In this document: positions 1-9,195 of the stretch, one piece after another
How positions within the stretch are numbered: the first letter of the stretch is position 1
How the letters are laid out: every line of letters begins with the position of its first letter
Assembly: GCF_009763255.1 (NCBI RefSeq)
Contig: NZ_WSJB01000001.1
Span: 62,001 to 126,000 of the forward strand
Length of the DNA: 64,000 nt
Reading direction: 5' to 3'
Origin: Bordetella sp. 02P26C-1
Lineage (GTDB): Bacteria; Pseudomonadota; Gammaproteobacteria; Burkholderiales; Burkholderiaceae_B
Position numbers and translations under genes: made by a program
Notes under the pieces: model-generated
What the model saw: the letters and a program-made list of their open reading frames with translations, nothing else
What the model was told of the DNA's origin: nothing
Databases searched by the model: none

Positions 1-1353
1 AAACTGCGCGACGAGCTCGCTGGCACCTCGCCGCTCGCAAAGGATGCAGCGTCACTCGGCTGGCTACGGCGCGGTGGCGTATGGCTCGCCGCCGGGGCAA
101 GCGCCGTGGCGGGGTTGGTGACCATGGCGTGGCCGCTCAAGCCGGCTATCGCCCCTACCGCAGGCCCCGATGTCTCTTTATATTCCGCCGCAGCGATCGA
201 GCGCGGCAGGCTGGTGGCCGCCGCCGGCGACTGCGTGGTCTGCCATACCGCGCCCAACGGGAAGCAGAATGCTGGCGGTCTGGCGCTGGACACGCCGTTT
301 GGCACCATCTACACCACCAACATCACGCCGGATAACGAGACCGGCATCGGACAGTGGTCGTATCGCGCGTTCGAACGCGCCATGCGCGAGGGCGTGCACC
401 GCGACGGGCGGCAGCTTTACCCCGCCTTTCCCTACACGGCATTCGCCAAAATGACGGATGCCGATATGCAGGCCTTGTACGCCTATCTGATGGTGCAGCC
501 GCCCGTGCGCAGCGAACCGCCCAAGACCGAGCTGGCGTTCCCGTACAACATGCGCGGGCTGCTGGCGGGATGGAATGTGCTTTTCCATGACTCGGGTGTG
601 TATCAGCCGGACCCCACGCAGTCGCTCGCCTGGAATCGTGGCGCTTATCTTGTGCAGGGTGCGGGTCACTGCGCGGCTTGCCACTCGCCGCGCAACGCGT
701 TGGGGGCCGAGAAGACCGGAATAGAGAATTATCTGGCCGGCGGTGAGGCCGAGGGCTGGGAGGCCCCGGCATTGAATCGTCTGGCCACGGGCGCGCGCCC
801 TTGGACCGAAGATTCGCTGGTGCAATACCTGCGCACCGGTTATTCCGCCAACCATGGCGTGGCCGCGGGGCCGATGGCACCGGTGATACATGGGTTGGCC
901 GAAATGCCCGAATCGGACGTGCGCGCCATCGCGACGTATTTGCTGAATCTGCCTGGCAGCCCCAAGCCTGCCGCAGCCTCTGAGACGCTGACCGCCGACG
1001 CGAGCGCGCGCGTGTTCGCGGGCCGGGCCAATGGCGAACGTATTTATCAAAACGCTTGCGCGGTCTGCCATGAGGCCTCTTCCGGGCCCACGCTCTTCGG
1101 CGTCAAGCCTTTGTTGTCGACGAACACGAACCTGTACGCTGCAACACCAGACAATCTTGTGCAGGTGATTCTGCATGGAATTCAAAATCCGGCCAATGAC
1201 GAGCTGGGCTACATGCCTGGATTCAAGGATAGTCTGGACGATGATCAAGTGCAGGATCTGTTGAGTTATTTAAGGGCGCGTTTTGCGCCGCAAGAACCTG
1301 AGTGGACCGATAGCCGCGCGTTGATCGGTCGAATACGGGATCAAGCCCATTGA
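1..1353 (+). CDS. Triheme c-type cytochrome, 5' end outside window
   Basis: The frame is open from the first base of the window, so the gene starts upstream; the GTG at 106 is unlikely to be the real start because coding sense continues before it. The visible part has a hydrophobic stretch around bases 85-140 that could be a membrane anchor, followed by three heme c sites, CVVCH, CAACH and CAVCH, each in its own cytochrome c domain. This is the layout of the electron-accepting cytochrome subunit of periplasmic molybdenum or PQQ dehydrogenases. The text around the first heme resembles the C-terminal cytochrome part of NicB-type nicotinate dehydrogenases, as I remember them, so the missing 5' part may encode a molybdopterin domain or only a signal anchor. 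The MFS gene follows after 87 bases on the same strand. Family is certain; the enzyme served is inference. Confidence 0.85.
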   Translation, partial: KLRDELAGTSPLAKDAASLGWLRRGGVWLAAGASAVAGLVTMAWPLKPAIAPTAGPDVSLYSAAAIERGRLVAAAGDCVVCHTAPNGKQNAGGLALDTPFGTIYTTNITPDNETGIGQWSYRAFERAMREGVHRDGRQLYPAFPYTAFAKMTDADMQALYAYLMVQPPVRSEPPKTELAFPYNMRGLLAGWNVLFHDSGVYQPDPTQSLAWNRGAYLVQGAGHCAACHSPRNALGAEKTGIENYLAGGEAEGWEAPALNRLATGARPWTEDSLVQYLRTGYSANHGVAAGPMAPVIHGLAEMPESDVRAIATYLLNLPGSPKPAAASETLTADASARVFAGRANGERIYQNACAVCHEASSGPTLFGVKPLLSTNTNLYAATPDNLVQVILHGIQNPANDELGYMPGFKDSLDDDQVQDLLSYLRARFAPQEPEWTDSRALIGRIRDQAH

Positions 1354-1440
1354 TGCGGCATGCCACTGCATTACTGAGCCTGATTATTTAACTGCGCGAA
1401 AGCGCGAGACGAGCAACGGCCAAACCGCGTAGGAGTAGCC

Positions 1441-2757
1441 ATGGCAGGATCAACAATAACGATTGAACAAGGGTTGAATAGCGTAGGGGTCGGGAAATTC
1501 CAGTACCGGCTGTTTGTGATTTTCGGGTTGGTCTGGATGGCCGACGCGATGCAGGTGTTGTCGATCGGATTCAGTGCGCCATCGATTGCCAAGACCTTCG
1601 GTCTGACCATTCCTCAAGCGCTGCAAACCGGCACGATGTTTTTTGTTGGCATGCTGATCGGGGCATTCGTCTTCGGGCGGCTGGCTGACCGTATCGGCCG
1701 GCGTCCCGTGCTGATGCTCGCTGTCATTATCGATGCCTGCGCGGGTGTGGCGTCGGCATTCGCGCCGGATTTCACCTGGCTGCTGGTCTTGCGCTTTATC
1801 ACCGGTATCGGGGTGGGTGGCACGCTGCCTGTGGACTACACGATGATGGCGGAATTCCTGCCGGCGCAACGTCGTGGCCGTTGGTTGGTGTGGCTGGAGT
1901 CGTTCTGGGCCGTGGGCACCATCCTGCTGGCGATCCTCGCGTTGTTCGCCGCGTCCTATGGTGACGATGCGTGGCGCGTGATCTTCTTTGTCACCGGCAT
2001 CCCGGCGATCGTGGGTGTGGTGTTGCGTTTCTACGTGCCTGAGTCGCCGCTGTACCTGAACAAAACCGGCAAGGGCGCGGAGGCCGCTCGCGTGCTTGAG
2101 CGCGTGGCTGCCACGAACGGCAAGCCCGTCACGATCTCCGCGCTGGAGCCGCAAAGCATGGAGCGCAAGTCCGTGCTCGCGCTGTTCAGCCCGGGTCTGG
2201 CGCGCCGCTCGATTGCGTTGCTTGCCGCATGGATGCTGATATCCATCGCCTACTACGGTGTGTTCGTGTACCTGCCGGTCAAACTCTCGGCCCAAGGGCT
2301 GGGTTTCATGCGTGGTCAGGAATTCCTGATCGTGCTGGCGTTGGCACAGTTGCCGGGCTTTGCGCTGTCGGCCTATGCGGTCGAGCGTTTCGGACGCAAG
2401 CCGACCTTGATCGGTTTCCTGTTGCTCAGCGCGGTGGGTTGCTTGCTGTATAGCCTGGGCACCTCGGTACCGCTGGTGGTGGGTTCGACGCTGTTGATGA
2501 GCTTCTCGCTGCTGGGTACGTGGGGCGCGCTCTATGCGTTCACGCCCGAGGTCTACCCGACGGATCTGCGCGCAAGCGGCATGGGCATGGCTGGCGCGAT
2601 GGCGCGTCTGGGCGGCTTGTTCGCCCCGGCGCTGATTGCCCCGATCATGGCCACACAGTTCACGCTGTCGCTGTTCGTGCTGTCGGGCATGTTGGTGGTG
2701 GGCGCGATCGCGATCAAGCTGGTCGACGTGGAATCGCGCAACCGCGCGCTGGATTAA
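1441..2757 (+). CDS. MFS transporter, possible niacin or aromatic acid permease
   Basis: This 438-residue protein has the 12-helix pattern of the major facilitator superfamily. The cytoplasmic loop between helices 2 and 3 carries the family motif as FGRLADRIGRRP, and a second copy of the theme, ERFGRKP, sits in the second half. The N-terminal part (GLVWMADAMQVLSIGF) resembles the SV2-like/aromatic-acid group that includes the niacin permease NaiP. A good ribosome binding site, AGGAG at 1431-1435, fixes the ATG start. It follows the cytochrome gene closely, so transport of the substrate oxidised by that dehydrogenase (nicotinate is one candidate) is a reasonable inference. A strong hairpin terminator follows the stop codon. 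Confidence 0.85.
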   Translation: MAGSTITIEQGLNSVGVGKFQYRLFVIFGLVWMADAMQVLSIGFSAPSIAKTFGLTIPQALQTGTMFFVGMLIGAFVFGRLADRIGRRPVLMLAVIIDACAGVASAFAPDFTWLLVLRFITGIGVGGTLPVDYTMMAEFLPAQRRGRWLVWLESFWAVGTILLAILALFAASYGDDAWRVIFFVTGIPAIVGVVLRFYVPESPLYLNKTGKGAEAARVLERVAATNGKPVTISALEPQSMERKSVLALFSPGLARRSIALLAAWMLISIAYYGVFVYLPVKLSAQGLGFMRGQEFLIVLALAQLPGFALSAYAVERFGRKPTLIGFLLLSAVGCLLYSLGTSVPLVVGSTLLMSFSLLGTWGALYAFTPEVYPTDLRASGMGMAGAMARLGGLFAPALIAPIMATQFTLSLFVLSGMLVVGAIAIKLVDVESRNRALD

Positions 2758-2772
2758 CCAGAGCCTGACGAG

Positions 2773-2815
2773 CAAGGGGGCAGACATCGCTGGATGTCTG
2801 CCCCCTTGTCGTTTC
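2773..2815. terminator. Strong hairpin terminator, probably bidirectional
   Basis: A perfect 16-bp stem (2773-2788 pairing with 2793-2808) with a GCTG loop is followed by a T-rich stretch. It lies between the stop codons of the MFS gene (+) and def (-), which converge on it, so it probably ends both transcripts. Confidence 0.9.
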
Positions 2816-2852
2816 TGCCGCTATGACGGATGGCGGTGCCTGAACCGCCGCC

Positions 2853-3386
2853 TCAGTCGTCCTGATTTGGATCCATCCCGGGGAACAGAATTTCGGTGAA
2901 ACCGAACTTCGAAAAGTCCTCGATGCGCGACGGATACAAGCGCCCGATCAAATGGTCGCATTCGTGCTGCACCACGCGCGCATGAAAACCCTCGGCCTCG
3001 CGCTCGATACGCTCGCCCTTGGGATCGTAGCCGCTGTATCGGATATGCCGGTAACGCGACACCATTCCGCGCATGCCAGGCACGGACAAGCAGCCTTCCC
3101 AGCCGTCTTCACGTTCGTCCGATAACGGTGTGATGACCGGGTTACACAACACGGTCTGCGGTACCGCCGGCGCATCGGGGTAGCGCTCGTTGCGCTCGAA
3201 CCCGAAGATCGCTACCTGCAGGTCCACGCCGATCTGCGGCGCGGCCAGGCCGACCCCGCGCGCGTGTTCCATTGTCTCGAACATGTCCGCGATCAGGGCG
3301 TCGAGTTCCGGCGTGTCAAAGGCCTGCACGGGCTGAGCGATGCGCAACAGGCGCGGATCGCCCATTTTCAGGATGGGATGAATCAT
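2853..3386 (-). CDS. def: Peptide deformylase
   Basis: The product removes the formyl group from the N-terminal methionine of new proteins in the cytoplasm. All three deformylase motifs are present: [10 protein letters not shown] at residues 44-53, EGCLS at 97-101 (the Cys is a metal ligand) and HECDH at 141-145 (two His ligands and the catalytic Glu). At 177 residues it has the normal family length. It is not next to fmt as in many bacteria but lies 18 bases downstream of gloA on the same strand, so the two are probably co-transcribed. Other def paralogues may exist elsewhere; this copy has no visible defect. Confidence 0.97.
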   Translation of the reverse strand: MIHPILKMGDPRLLRIAQPVQAFDTPELDALIADMFETMEHARGVGLAAPQIGVDLQVAIFGFERNERYPDAPAVPQTVLCNPVITPLSDEREDGWEGCLSVPGMRGMVSRYRHIRYSGYDPKGERIEREAEGFHARVVQHECDHLIGRLYPSRIEDFSKFGFTEILFPGMDPNQDD

Positions 3387-3404
3387 GGCGGGCTGTGCCG
3401 GGTC

Positions 3405-3800
3405 TTAGTCGACGCGGTTTTTATTCTGGATGAATTCGATTTTGTAACCGTCCGGGTCCTCGACGAAGGCGATGACGGTGGTGCTGTGCTTCATCGGGCC
3501 GGCTTCGCGCGTGACCTTGCCACCGCGTTGCTTGACCTTTTCACAGGCGTCGTAGGCGTCATCGACCTCGATGGCGATATGACCATAGCCCGTGCCCAGA
3601 TCGTAGTGATCGGTGTCCCAGTTGTAGGTCAGCTCGATCGCGGCCGCTTCGCTCTCGTCCTGGTACCCGACAAAAGCCAGGGTGAATTTGCCTTCCGGGT
3701 AGTCTTTGCGGCGCAACAGGCGCATGCCCAGTACGTTGGTGTAGAAGTCGATCGACTTGTCCAGATTGCCGACTCGCAGCATGGTATGCAAGAGACGCAT
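3405..3800 (-). CDS. gloA: Lactoylglutathione lyase (glyoxalase I)
   Basis: This enzyme turns the methylglyoxal-glutathione hemithioacetal into S-lactoylglutathione, the first step of methylglyoxal detoxification. The 131-residue protein has the metal ligands of the nickel-type bacterial enzyme at exactly the E. coli positions: His5, Glu56, His74 and Glu122. The ATG is preceded by an AAAAAGGA ribosome binding site. A terminator separates it from tcuB upstream, so gloA-def probably has its own promoter in the 3801-3855 stretch, although I could not identify convincing -35 and -10 boxes there. Confidence 0.97.
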   Translation of the reverse strand: MRLLHTMLRVGNLDKSIDFYTNVLGMRLLRRKDYPEGKFTLAFVGYQDESEAAAIELTYNWDTDHYDLGTGYGHIAIEVDDAYDACEKVKQRGGKVTREAGPMKHSTTVIAFVEDPDGYKIEFIQNKNRVD

Positions 3801-3855
3801 GAGGAATTCCTTTTTCTAATTGAAAACAAGGCTCGTGGCCCACATCGACATCGTA

Positions 3856-3899
3856 GCAAAACAAACGCGGCGTTCCCTGCGAATGCAGAAAACGCCGCG
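3856..3899 (-). terminator. Rho-independent terminator after tcuB
   Basis: Read on the minus strand, a 9-bp stem (3899-3891 with 3874-3866) encloses a smaller CTGC/GCAG stem and is followed by TTTGTTTT. It lies 43 bases after the tcuB stop codon and should end the tcu transcript. A second small GC hairpin (3911-3928) lies between it and tcuB. Confidence 0.75.
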
Positions 3900-3941
3900 C
3901 GATGTCTGGCGCTGCCCCGAGGGGCAGCCGTCAGGGACGGA

Positions 3942-5180
3942 TCAGTCAGAACCCAGTTTCAGCGGGTCCGGCTGCCGTTTTTCGATCGACCATTTCAACA
4001 GCGATGCGCTGCGATAGATGCCGTGAGCGAACTTGCCGTAGGGCAGCGTGAGGAACAGCGCCATCACCACGCCCAGGTGGATCGCCAGCAGCAGGCCCAT
4101 GAACTGCGTATCGCGCAGGGCGAGCAGCAGCAGGCCGGTCAGGCTGATCAAGAACAGCAGCGCGATGAATCCGCGATCCATGGGACGTTGCGCGGTGTCG
4201 CCTTGCAGCGGATGGCGCTTCACGTTCAGCCACAGCAAACCCGCCGGCCCGATGAGCAGGCCGATGCCGCCCAGCGTGCCCAGAATCACGGGCAGGCTGA
4301 AGTACGGGTACGGGGCTTCCCAGCCAAAGGCATAGTGGTAGAGCGTGGCGACCGAGGTGGCGGCAAAGCACAGCATGAAGCCGTAGAAGGTCAGGTGATG
4401 GAAACGCCGGCGCAGCAGCGTGAACGCGTCATCGGCGTTGTTGCACCCCTTGCCATGGCCGCCATCCAGATACTTCAAGCGCAGGACATTGTGCGTGGCT
4501 TCCGCGACCGCCGCCCCTGAGGCGCTGCCTGGGGATACCTCGCGCCAGAAACGCGTTACCCCGATACCGAGCGCGATGATCGCGAACACAAACACCACGC
4601 CAAACATCAGCGCCAATGTGTTGTGCGGGAAGATCGCATAGAAATTTCCCGCCAACGGCGCATGCAGCAGGCTGCCATTGATCATGACGGTCAGCACCAG
4701 GAACAGCGCCAGCGCGGCAGCCGCGGCCATCGACACCGTCAGACCATTGCGCTTGTACAGCTTGCCCAGCGCAGCTGGCCAGGCATAGTCGCTATAGGTC
4801 TGAACGCGAACCTTGGCCATGGCCTGGGGCACGTTCACGCCAAATTCATGCGGGGGCGCGTATTGGCACGCGTGCAGACAGGCGCCGCAGTTATGGCACA
4901 GGTTGGCCAGATAGTTGATGTCGGCCTTGCCGAATTCCAGCCGGCGCGTCATGGCCGGGAACACCGCGCAGAACCCTTCGCAATACCGGCATGCGTTACA
5001 GATCTGCATCACGCGTGCGACTTCGGTCTCGTCGTCGGTCAGCGTGGCGGGCGTGATGGACGCACCCTTGGCGTGAAAATGGACGGGTTGTTCCGTCACG
5101 GCGGCGCTGGCCGAACGCGGCATCATTGCCGGTGCGGCGGCGTCACGGGCCTGTTGGGTCAGGGCTTCAAGCTGCTTCAC
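3942..5180 (-). CDS. tcuB: Tricarballylate utilization protein B, Fe-S/membrane electron carrier
   Basis: TcuB passes electrons from the FAD enzyme TcuA to the membrane, re-oxidising its flavin. The 412-residue protein has two ferredoxin-like clusters near the N terminus: C61, C64, C67, C71 and C95, C98, C101, C105. After these come about six hydrophobic segments (roughly residues 150-390) typical of the CitB/TcuB membrane part. The start codon overlaps the 3' end of tcuA by 14 bases, implying translational coupling. A transporter gene (tcuC) that accompanies these genes in Salmonella is not present here. CobZ-type proteins, which fuse TcuA and TcuB, are the nearest alternative family. Confidence 0.92.
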   Translation of the reverse strand: MKQLEALTQQARDAAAPAMMPRSASAAVTEQPVHFHAKGASITPATLTDDETEVARVMQICNACRYCEGFCAVFPAMTRRLEFGKADINYLANLCHNCGACLHACQYAPPHEFGVNVPQAMAKVRVQTYSDYAWPAALGKLYKRNGLTVSMAAAAALALFLVLTVMINGSLLHAPLAGNFYAIFPHNTLALMFGVVFVFAIIALGIGVTRFWREVSPGSASGAAVAEATHNVLRLKYLDGGHGKGCNNADDAFTLLRRRFHHLTFYGFMLCFAATSVATLYHYAFGWEAPYPYFSLPVILGTLGGIGLLIGPAGLLWLNVKRHPLQGDTAQRPMDRGFIALLFLISLTGLLLLALRDTQFMGLLLAIHLGVVMALFLTLPYGKFAHGIYRSASLLKWSIEKRQPDPLKLGSD

Positions 5181-6582
5181 GTTGTGCTCCTACGGCGCGT
5201 TGCGCCAGCGCCGCTTGGGCGGCGCGCGTGCCGGCGATGCGGCCAAATGCCGTGCCGATCGACATGCCGACGCCAGCCGTATAGCCTTTGCCCAGCACGT
5301 TGCCGGCCATCATTTCACCGGCGACAAACAGGTTGTCGCTGGGTTTGTCGTTGAATCGAACCGCGGCGGTCTCGTCGACCTTCAGGCCCAGATAGGTAAA
5401 GGTAATGCCCGGGCGCAGCGCGTAGCCGTAGAACGGACCAGTGTCGATCGGACGGGCCCAGTGCGTCTTGGCGGGCGTGACGCCTTCGGTGTGACAATCA
5501 TCCAGCGAGGTGTGATCGAACGTGCCCACGCGGCAGGATGCGTTGTACTCGTTCATGGTTTGCATGAACTGCGCTTCGTCCAGACCGAGCTTGCTCGCGA
5601 GTTCGGGCAGCGTATCTGCCTTCACCCCCGGGAAGACGGGCGGCATGAATCGACCGATGGCCTTGGAATCGATGATCGAGTAGGCGATCTGCCCCGGCTG
5701 CATCGCGGTCAGCCGGCCCCAGATGGCGTAACGCTTGGGCCAGAAGTCCTCGCCCTCGTCATAAAAGCGCTTGGCTTCGCGATTGACCACCACGCCCAGC
5801 GACACGCAGTCGATACGCGTGCAGATGCCACCGTCATACAAGGGCGCGCGCGCATCGATCGCCACGCAGTGCGATTGCGACGGATCGCCGATGATGTCAG
5901 CACCCGCATTCATCATGAACTTCAGCAGCACGCCTTGGTTGAAACGGGTTCCACGGATGAGGAAGTTATCGGCCGGCCATTCGCCGCGCTCGTTCTGTCC
6001 CCATGCCTCGCGCAGCCACTCGCGGTTGGATTCGAATCCGCCCGCGGCCAGCACACAGGCGCGCGCCGTGATGCGTTCGTTGCCCACGCGCGCGGCCACG
6101 AAGCGGCCGTTGTCCAGTTCCAGCGAATCGACCGGCGACTCGTAGCGAATCTGTACGCCCAGCGCTTCGGCGCTGCGATAGTAGGCATTGACCAGCGCTT
6201 TGCCGCCGCCCATGAAGAACGCGTTGGTACGCGCCACGTGCAGCGCGCCGGACAATGGCGGCTGGAAATTCACGCCATGTTTGCGCATCCAATCCCGACA
6301 GGTGGACGAGGCGCGAATCACCAGGCGAGCGAGGTGTTCATTAGTAATGCCGCCCGTGACCTTGAGCAAGTCTTGCCAGTATTCCTCTTCGGGATAGGCA
6401 TCGACCAGCACGTCTTGGGGCGCATCGTGCATGCAGCGCAGGTTGCGCGTGTGTTGGGAGTTACCGCCACGCCATTCTTTGGGCGCGGCTTCGAGCATCA
6501 GGACACTGGCTCCCGCCTCGCGCGCCATCAGGGCTGCGCATAGTGCGGCATTGCCACCGCCTATCACCAGTACGTCTATCAT
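5167..6582 (-). CDS. tcuA: FAD-dependent tricarballylate dehydrogenase
   Basis: TcuA oxidises tricarballylate to cis-aconitate, feeding the TCA cycle. The 471-residue protein opens with an FAD-binding Rossmann motif (GGGNAA, residues 8-13) and has the fumarate-reductase-type flavoprotein layout with a second glycine-rich FAD segment near the C terminus ([20 protein letters not shown]). It overlaps tcuB and lies 79 bases downstream of the regulator tcuR, on the same strand. The substrate is assigned from the tcuR-tcuA-tcuB set; related citrate-like tricarboxylates are possible. Confidence 0.92.
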   Translation of the reverse strand: MIDVLVIGGGNAALCAALMAREAGASVLMLEAAPKEWRGGNSQHTRNLRCMHDAPQDVLVDAYPEEEYWQDLLKVTGGITNEHLARLVIRASSTCRDWMRKHGVNFQPPLSGALHVARTNAFFMGGGKALVNAYYRSAEALGVQIRYESPVDSLELDNGRFVAARVGNERITARACVLAAGGFESNREWLREAWGQNERGEWPADNFLIRGTRFNQGVLLKFMMNAGADIIGDPSQSHCVAIDARAPLYDGGICTRIDCVSLGVVVNREAKRFYDEGEDFWPKRYAIWGRLTAMQPGQIAYSIIDSKAIGRFMPPVFPGVKADTLPELASKLGLDEAQFMQTMNEYNASCRVGTFDHTSLDDCHTEGVTPAKTHWARPIDTGPFYGYALRPGITFTYLGLKVDETAAVRFNDKPSDNLFVAGEMMAGNVLGKGYTAGVGMSIGTAFGRIAGTRAAQAALAQRAVGAQREAA

Positions 6583-6588
6583 GAGTAT

Positions 6589-6644
6589 GAGCCTGTAAAG
6601 TCAGGCTCGCACTATAGGGCCAGGCAGGGTCTGACGCCAGACCC
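6589..6644 (-). promoter_or_regulatory. Two small hairpins between tcuR and tcuA
   Basis: The 79-base gap holds two inverted repeats: a 7-bp stem with a 6-base loop (6589-6595 with 6602-6608) just upstream of the tcuA start, and a 7-bp stem with a 4-base loop (6627-6633 with 6638-6644). Neither has a clear T tract. They could form an operator for TcuR, or a structured leader that tunes tcuA relative to tcuR. No good -35/-10 pair was found. Confidence 0.35.
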
Positions 6645-6661
6645 ATTCCCTCAATGGGCGT

Positions 6662-7588
6662 TCACGATTTGTGAAGGGTCGCCCCGGGCCAGGCCCCGTC
6701 GCGCACCAGAGTTTCGACGGTTTGGGCAAGCAGCACGCGGGCCGCCAGCGCCGCGGGCGAGAGCTCGTCATCGGAGACGCTGGCCAGCAGATTGGAGCGC
6801 CGCAGATGCCGGTCGGTGATCTGTCGCACCGCCAGGGCCTCGCCACGCAGGCGCACGGTCGCGGCACCCGGTTGAATCGTGGCGCCAAAGCCGCTGCGCA
6901 CGAGGTCCATCAAGACGTCCAACCCATCGATTTCCGCCGCGAGATTCGGCTCGATACGCAGCCGGGCGCACGAGGCCTCGAACTGCAGCCGCAAGCCATG
7001 GCTGGCGCTGGGCATGAGCAAGGGCAGTTTGGCAATGTCCTTTAAACGAACCGGCCCTTCCGGCGGCAAGCCGGGCATGTCCTGCGGGGCGATGAGAAAC
7101 AGCCGTTCCTCGATCAAGGGCAGCGTGCTCCAGCGGCGCGCGGTCTCGGTGCGAAACACCACCGCGAGATCAAGCTGGCGCGAATTGAGCATCGCGGTCA
7201 GATACCCCGACAGACTTTCGATCAGATGGACACGTACCTCGGGGTAGCGATCGCGCATGGCCTGCATGAATGGCACGGCGAGCACCGAGGCAGTCGTCGC
7301 AGGCAAGCCAACGTTGACTTCACCGCTGAGTCGCGATGCCTTGGCGGCCCGGGCCGCGCCATCGGCGTGCCGCAGCGCGAGCTGGGCTTGCCGCAGAAAA
7401 GCGAGCCCCGCATCAGTAGGGACCACGCCACTAGAAGTGCGAATCAGCAAGCGCGTCGATAGCTCGCTTTCCAGCCGGCTGATCTGCTGGCTTAGCGCCG
7501 AGGTCACAACGCCCAGATCAGCGGCCGCGCGTCCCATGCTGCCGTATTCGGCCACTTTGACGAAGTAACGTAGCTGGCGCAGTTCCAT
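6662..7588 (-). CDS. tcuR: LysR-type regulator of the tcu operon
   Basis: A 308-residue LysR protein with the N-terminal winged helix-turn-helix (residues 1-60, with LRQLRYFVKVAEYGSMGRAA and ALSQQISRLE) and a co-inducer-binding domain. Its position directly upstream of tcuA, in the same orientation, matches tcuR of other bacteria, where it activates tricarballylate use; the sequence also fits the Nac/TcuR-like subgroup. Unusually, its start codon lies only 8 bases after the stop codon of the ygjP-like gene, so it may be read through from the glyQ operon as well as from its own promoter. Confidence 0.88.
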   Translation of the reverse strand: MELRQLRYFVKVAEYGSMGRAAADLGVVTSALSQQISRLESELSTRLLIRTSSGVVPTDAGLAFLRQAQLALRHADGAARAAKASRLSGEVNVGLPATTASVLAVPFMQAMRDRYPEVRVHLIESLSGYLTAMLNSRQLDLAVVFRTETARRWSTLPLIEERLFLIAPQDMPGLPPEGPVRLKDIAKLPLLMPSASHGLRLQFEASCARLRIEPNLAAEIDGLDVLMDLVRSGFGATIQPGAATVRLRGEALAVRQITDRHLRRSNLLASVSDDELSPAALAARVLLAQTVETLVRDGAWPGATLHKS

Positions 7589-7596
7589 GGCGGTCT

Positions 7597-8478
7597 CTAA
7601 AACTGAGGCAGGGTCGCGGGATCATGCTGGCGCAGCACGCGCTTGGCTTCCTCGAAACCGGGCAGGATCTGGCCGACCTCGGCCCAAAAGTCCGGACTAT
7701 GGTTCATCTCGCGCAGATGCGCCAGTTCGTGGGCGATCACGTAGTCGATGATGGACGGAGCGAAATGAATCAGGCGCCAGTTAAGCATGATGTTGCCATC
7801 GCTGGTGCACGAGCCCCAGCGGGTGGCGGCCGAAGACAGCCGCCAGCGGCGAATTTTCAGACCGGTGATCTGCAGAAAATGCGCAAGGCGCGAGCCGAAC
7901 AAGGTGCCCGCGCGCTGCTGCAGCCAGGCCTGCGCCGTGTCACGAATACGCGCATCCTCGGCGTCCATCGGCAAGGGCAGGATCAAGGCATCGCCATCCT
8001 GCGGCGACTCCACATCGCCTGAGAAACGAGCCTGACGTGTTTGCGGACTGAGATCGAGCACGATGCGTTTGCCCAGATAGGGCAATTCGCCGCCGGCCTG
8101 CCAGCGCGTTTGCGCCATCGCCAGCCGTTCGCGGCGCGCATGCCAATCGCGCAGCTTGGACAGTATCCAGCGCGCCTTTTCCCGGACGGCTTCGTCGATC
8201 TGGGTCAAGGTCACCCAATTGGGCGCGGTCACGCGCAAGCCGTCGTCGGTAATGACAAAGCCGATGCTGCGGCGGCGCGAACGCAGCAGCACGAATCCGA
8301 TCGTTTGTTGCTCGGTTTTGACTTCACGCCAGCGCGCGCCGGCAGGCAGCGTGGCAGGGCAAGGCGTGACGATGATGGCGGTGGTGCCGGCGGCCGGTCC
8401 CGCTGTGACGTCTGGCGCGGCAGGCGTCACAGGTGCGGGAGGCGAGAACAACAATTCAAGCTGACCGTTCTGAGGCAT
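7597..8478 (-). CDS. YgjP-like zinc metallopeptidase-fold protein
   Basis: The protein belongs to the YgjP/DUF45 family with a metzincin-like zinc site. The C-terminal half has the RWGSC motif and HELAH (residues 250-254) with a third His at 260, giving the HExxH...H ligands. The first 50 residues are a low-complexity Pro/Ala-rich extension. The cellular role of the family is poorly defined; nucleotide hydrolysis and peptidase activity have both been proposed. The start overlaps the end of plsC by 23 bases and is supported by a GAAAGG ribosome binding site, so it belongs to the glyQ-glyS-gmhB-plsC run. Confidence 0.88.
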   Translation of the reverse strand: MPQNGQLELLFSPPAPVTPAAPDVTAGPAAGTTAIIVTPCPATLPAGARWREVKTEQQTIGFVLLRSRRRSIGFVITDDGLRVTAPNWVTLTQIDEAVREKARWILSKLRDWHARRERLAMAQTRWQAGGELPYLGKRIVLDLSPQTRQARFSGDVESPQDGDALILPLPMDAEDARIRDTAQAWLQQRAGTLFGSRLAHFLQITGLKIRRWRLSSAATRWGSCTSDGNIMLNWRLIHFAPSIIDYVIAHELAHLREMNHSPDFWAEVGQILPGFEEAKRVLRQHDPATLPQF

Positions 8479-9193
8479 ACCTTTCGGGATTGAGCTGCCG
8501 CATTTCCCCTTCGATCCACGCTTGCACTTTCGCGTTCAACTCATCGGGGCTGAGGCCTTGCGAGGCGATGGCGGGGCCGATTGACACGGTGATCAGACCG
8601 GGGCGCTTGATAAAGGCATTGCGCCGCCAGCACTCGCCCGCGTTATGCGCGATGGGGATCACCACCGCGCCCGTGCGCGAGGCCAGTATCGCGCCACCGG
8701 CCTTGAACCGCGCCGTCTTGCCGGGGGCAACGCGCGTGCCTTCCGGAAAGAGCAGTGGCCAGCGGCCTTCGTTCATGCGCAGCTGACCAAGTTTGATGAC
8801 TTGCTCGAACGCATCGCGCCCCTTGGCCCGATCGATCGGGATCATGCGCAGCAGCGCCAGACCCCAGCCGAAAAAGGGTACTTTGTGCAATTCTTTCTTG
8901 TACACAAAGCAGACTTCGCGTGGCATGTGAGCCGGGAAAAACAAGGTTTCCCACGCGGATTGATGCTTGGACAACAACACCGCCGGTCCGTCTGGCAGAT
9001 TCTCCGCGCCCTTGACGCGCCAGCGGATGCCGCAGAAGAACCGGGCGCCCCAGATGGCCATGCGCGGCCAGCCCATCGTGAGCTTATACCGCCAGTGCAA
9101 AGGCGCAGGCGACCACAGCAGGCAGGCAAAGGCGTACGGAATCACCGTGATGATCAAGAACGCCATGTATAACGCTGAACGCAGCCAGGCCAT
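8456..9193 (-). CDS. plsC: 1-acyl-sn-glycerol-3-phosphate acyltransferase
   Basis: PlsC makes phosphatidic acid from lysophosphatidic acid at the inner membrane. I chose the ATG at 9193 (245 residues) because it lies just 2 bases after the gmhB stop with an AGGAAG site upstream; a longer frame to 9310 would run inside gmhB. The first 25 residues form a membrane helix. The acyltransferase block I reads His77-x4-Glu82, the HX4E variant of the usual HX4D, and block III is FPEGTR at 149-154. It sits in the glyQ-glyS-gmhB-plsC order. Confidence 0.93.
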   Translation of the reverse strand: MAWLRSALYMAFLIITVIPYAFACLLWSPAPLHWRYKLTMGWPRMAIWGARFFCGIRWRVKGAENLPDGPAVLLSKHQSAWETLFFPAHMPREVCFVYKKELHKVPFFGWGLALLRMIPIDRAKGRDAFEQVIKLGQLRMNEGRWPLLFPEGTRVAPGKTARFKAGGAILASRTGAVVIPIAHNAGECWRRNAFIKRPGLITVSIGPAIASQGLSPDELNAKVQAWIEGEMRQLNPERYASERSA

Positions 9194-9195
9194 GC

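Noticed and set aside
178-1248. 356-codon open frame on the minus strand
   Set aside because: It lies wholly opposite the heme-containing cytochrome gene, has no family features and arises from GC-rich codon structure.
1450-2787. 445-codon open frame on the minus strand
   Set aside because: It is antisense to the MFS gene; its His/Gln/Arg-rich product is typical of reverse reading of membrane-protein codons, and it also crosses the terminator.
3264-4520. 418-codon open frame on the plus strand
   Set aside because: It spans the antisense of def, gloA, a terminator and tcuB, all of which are certain genes.
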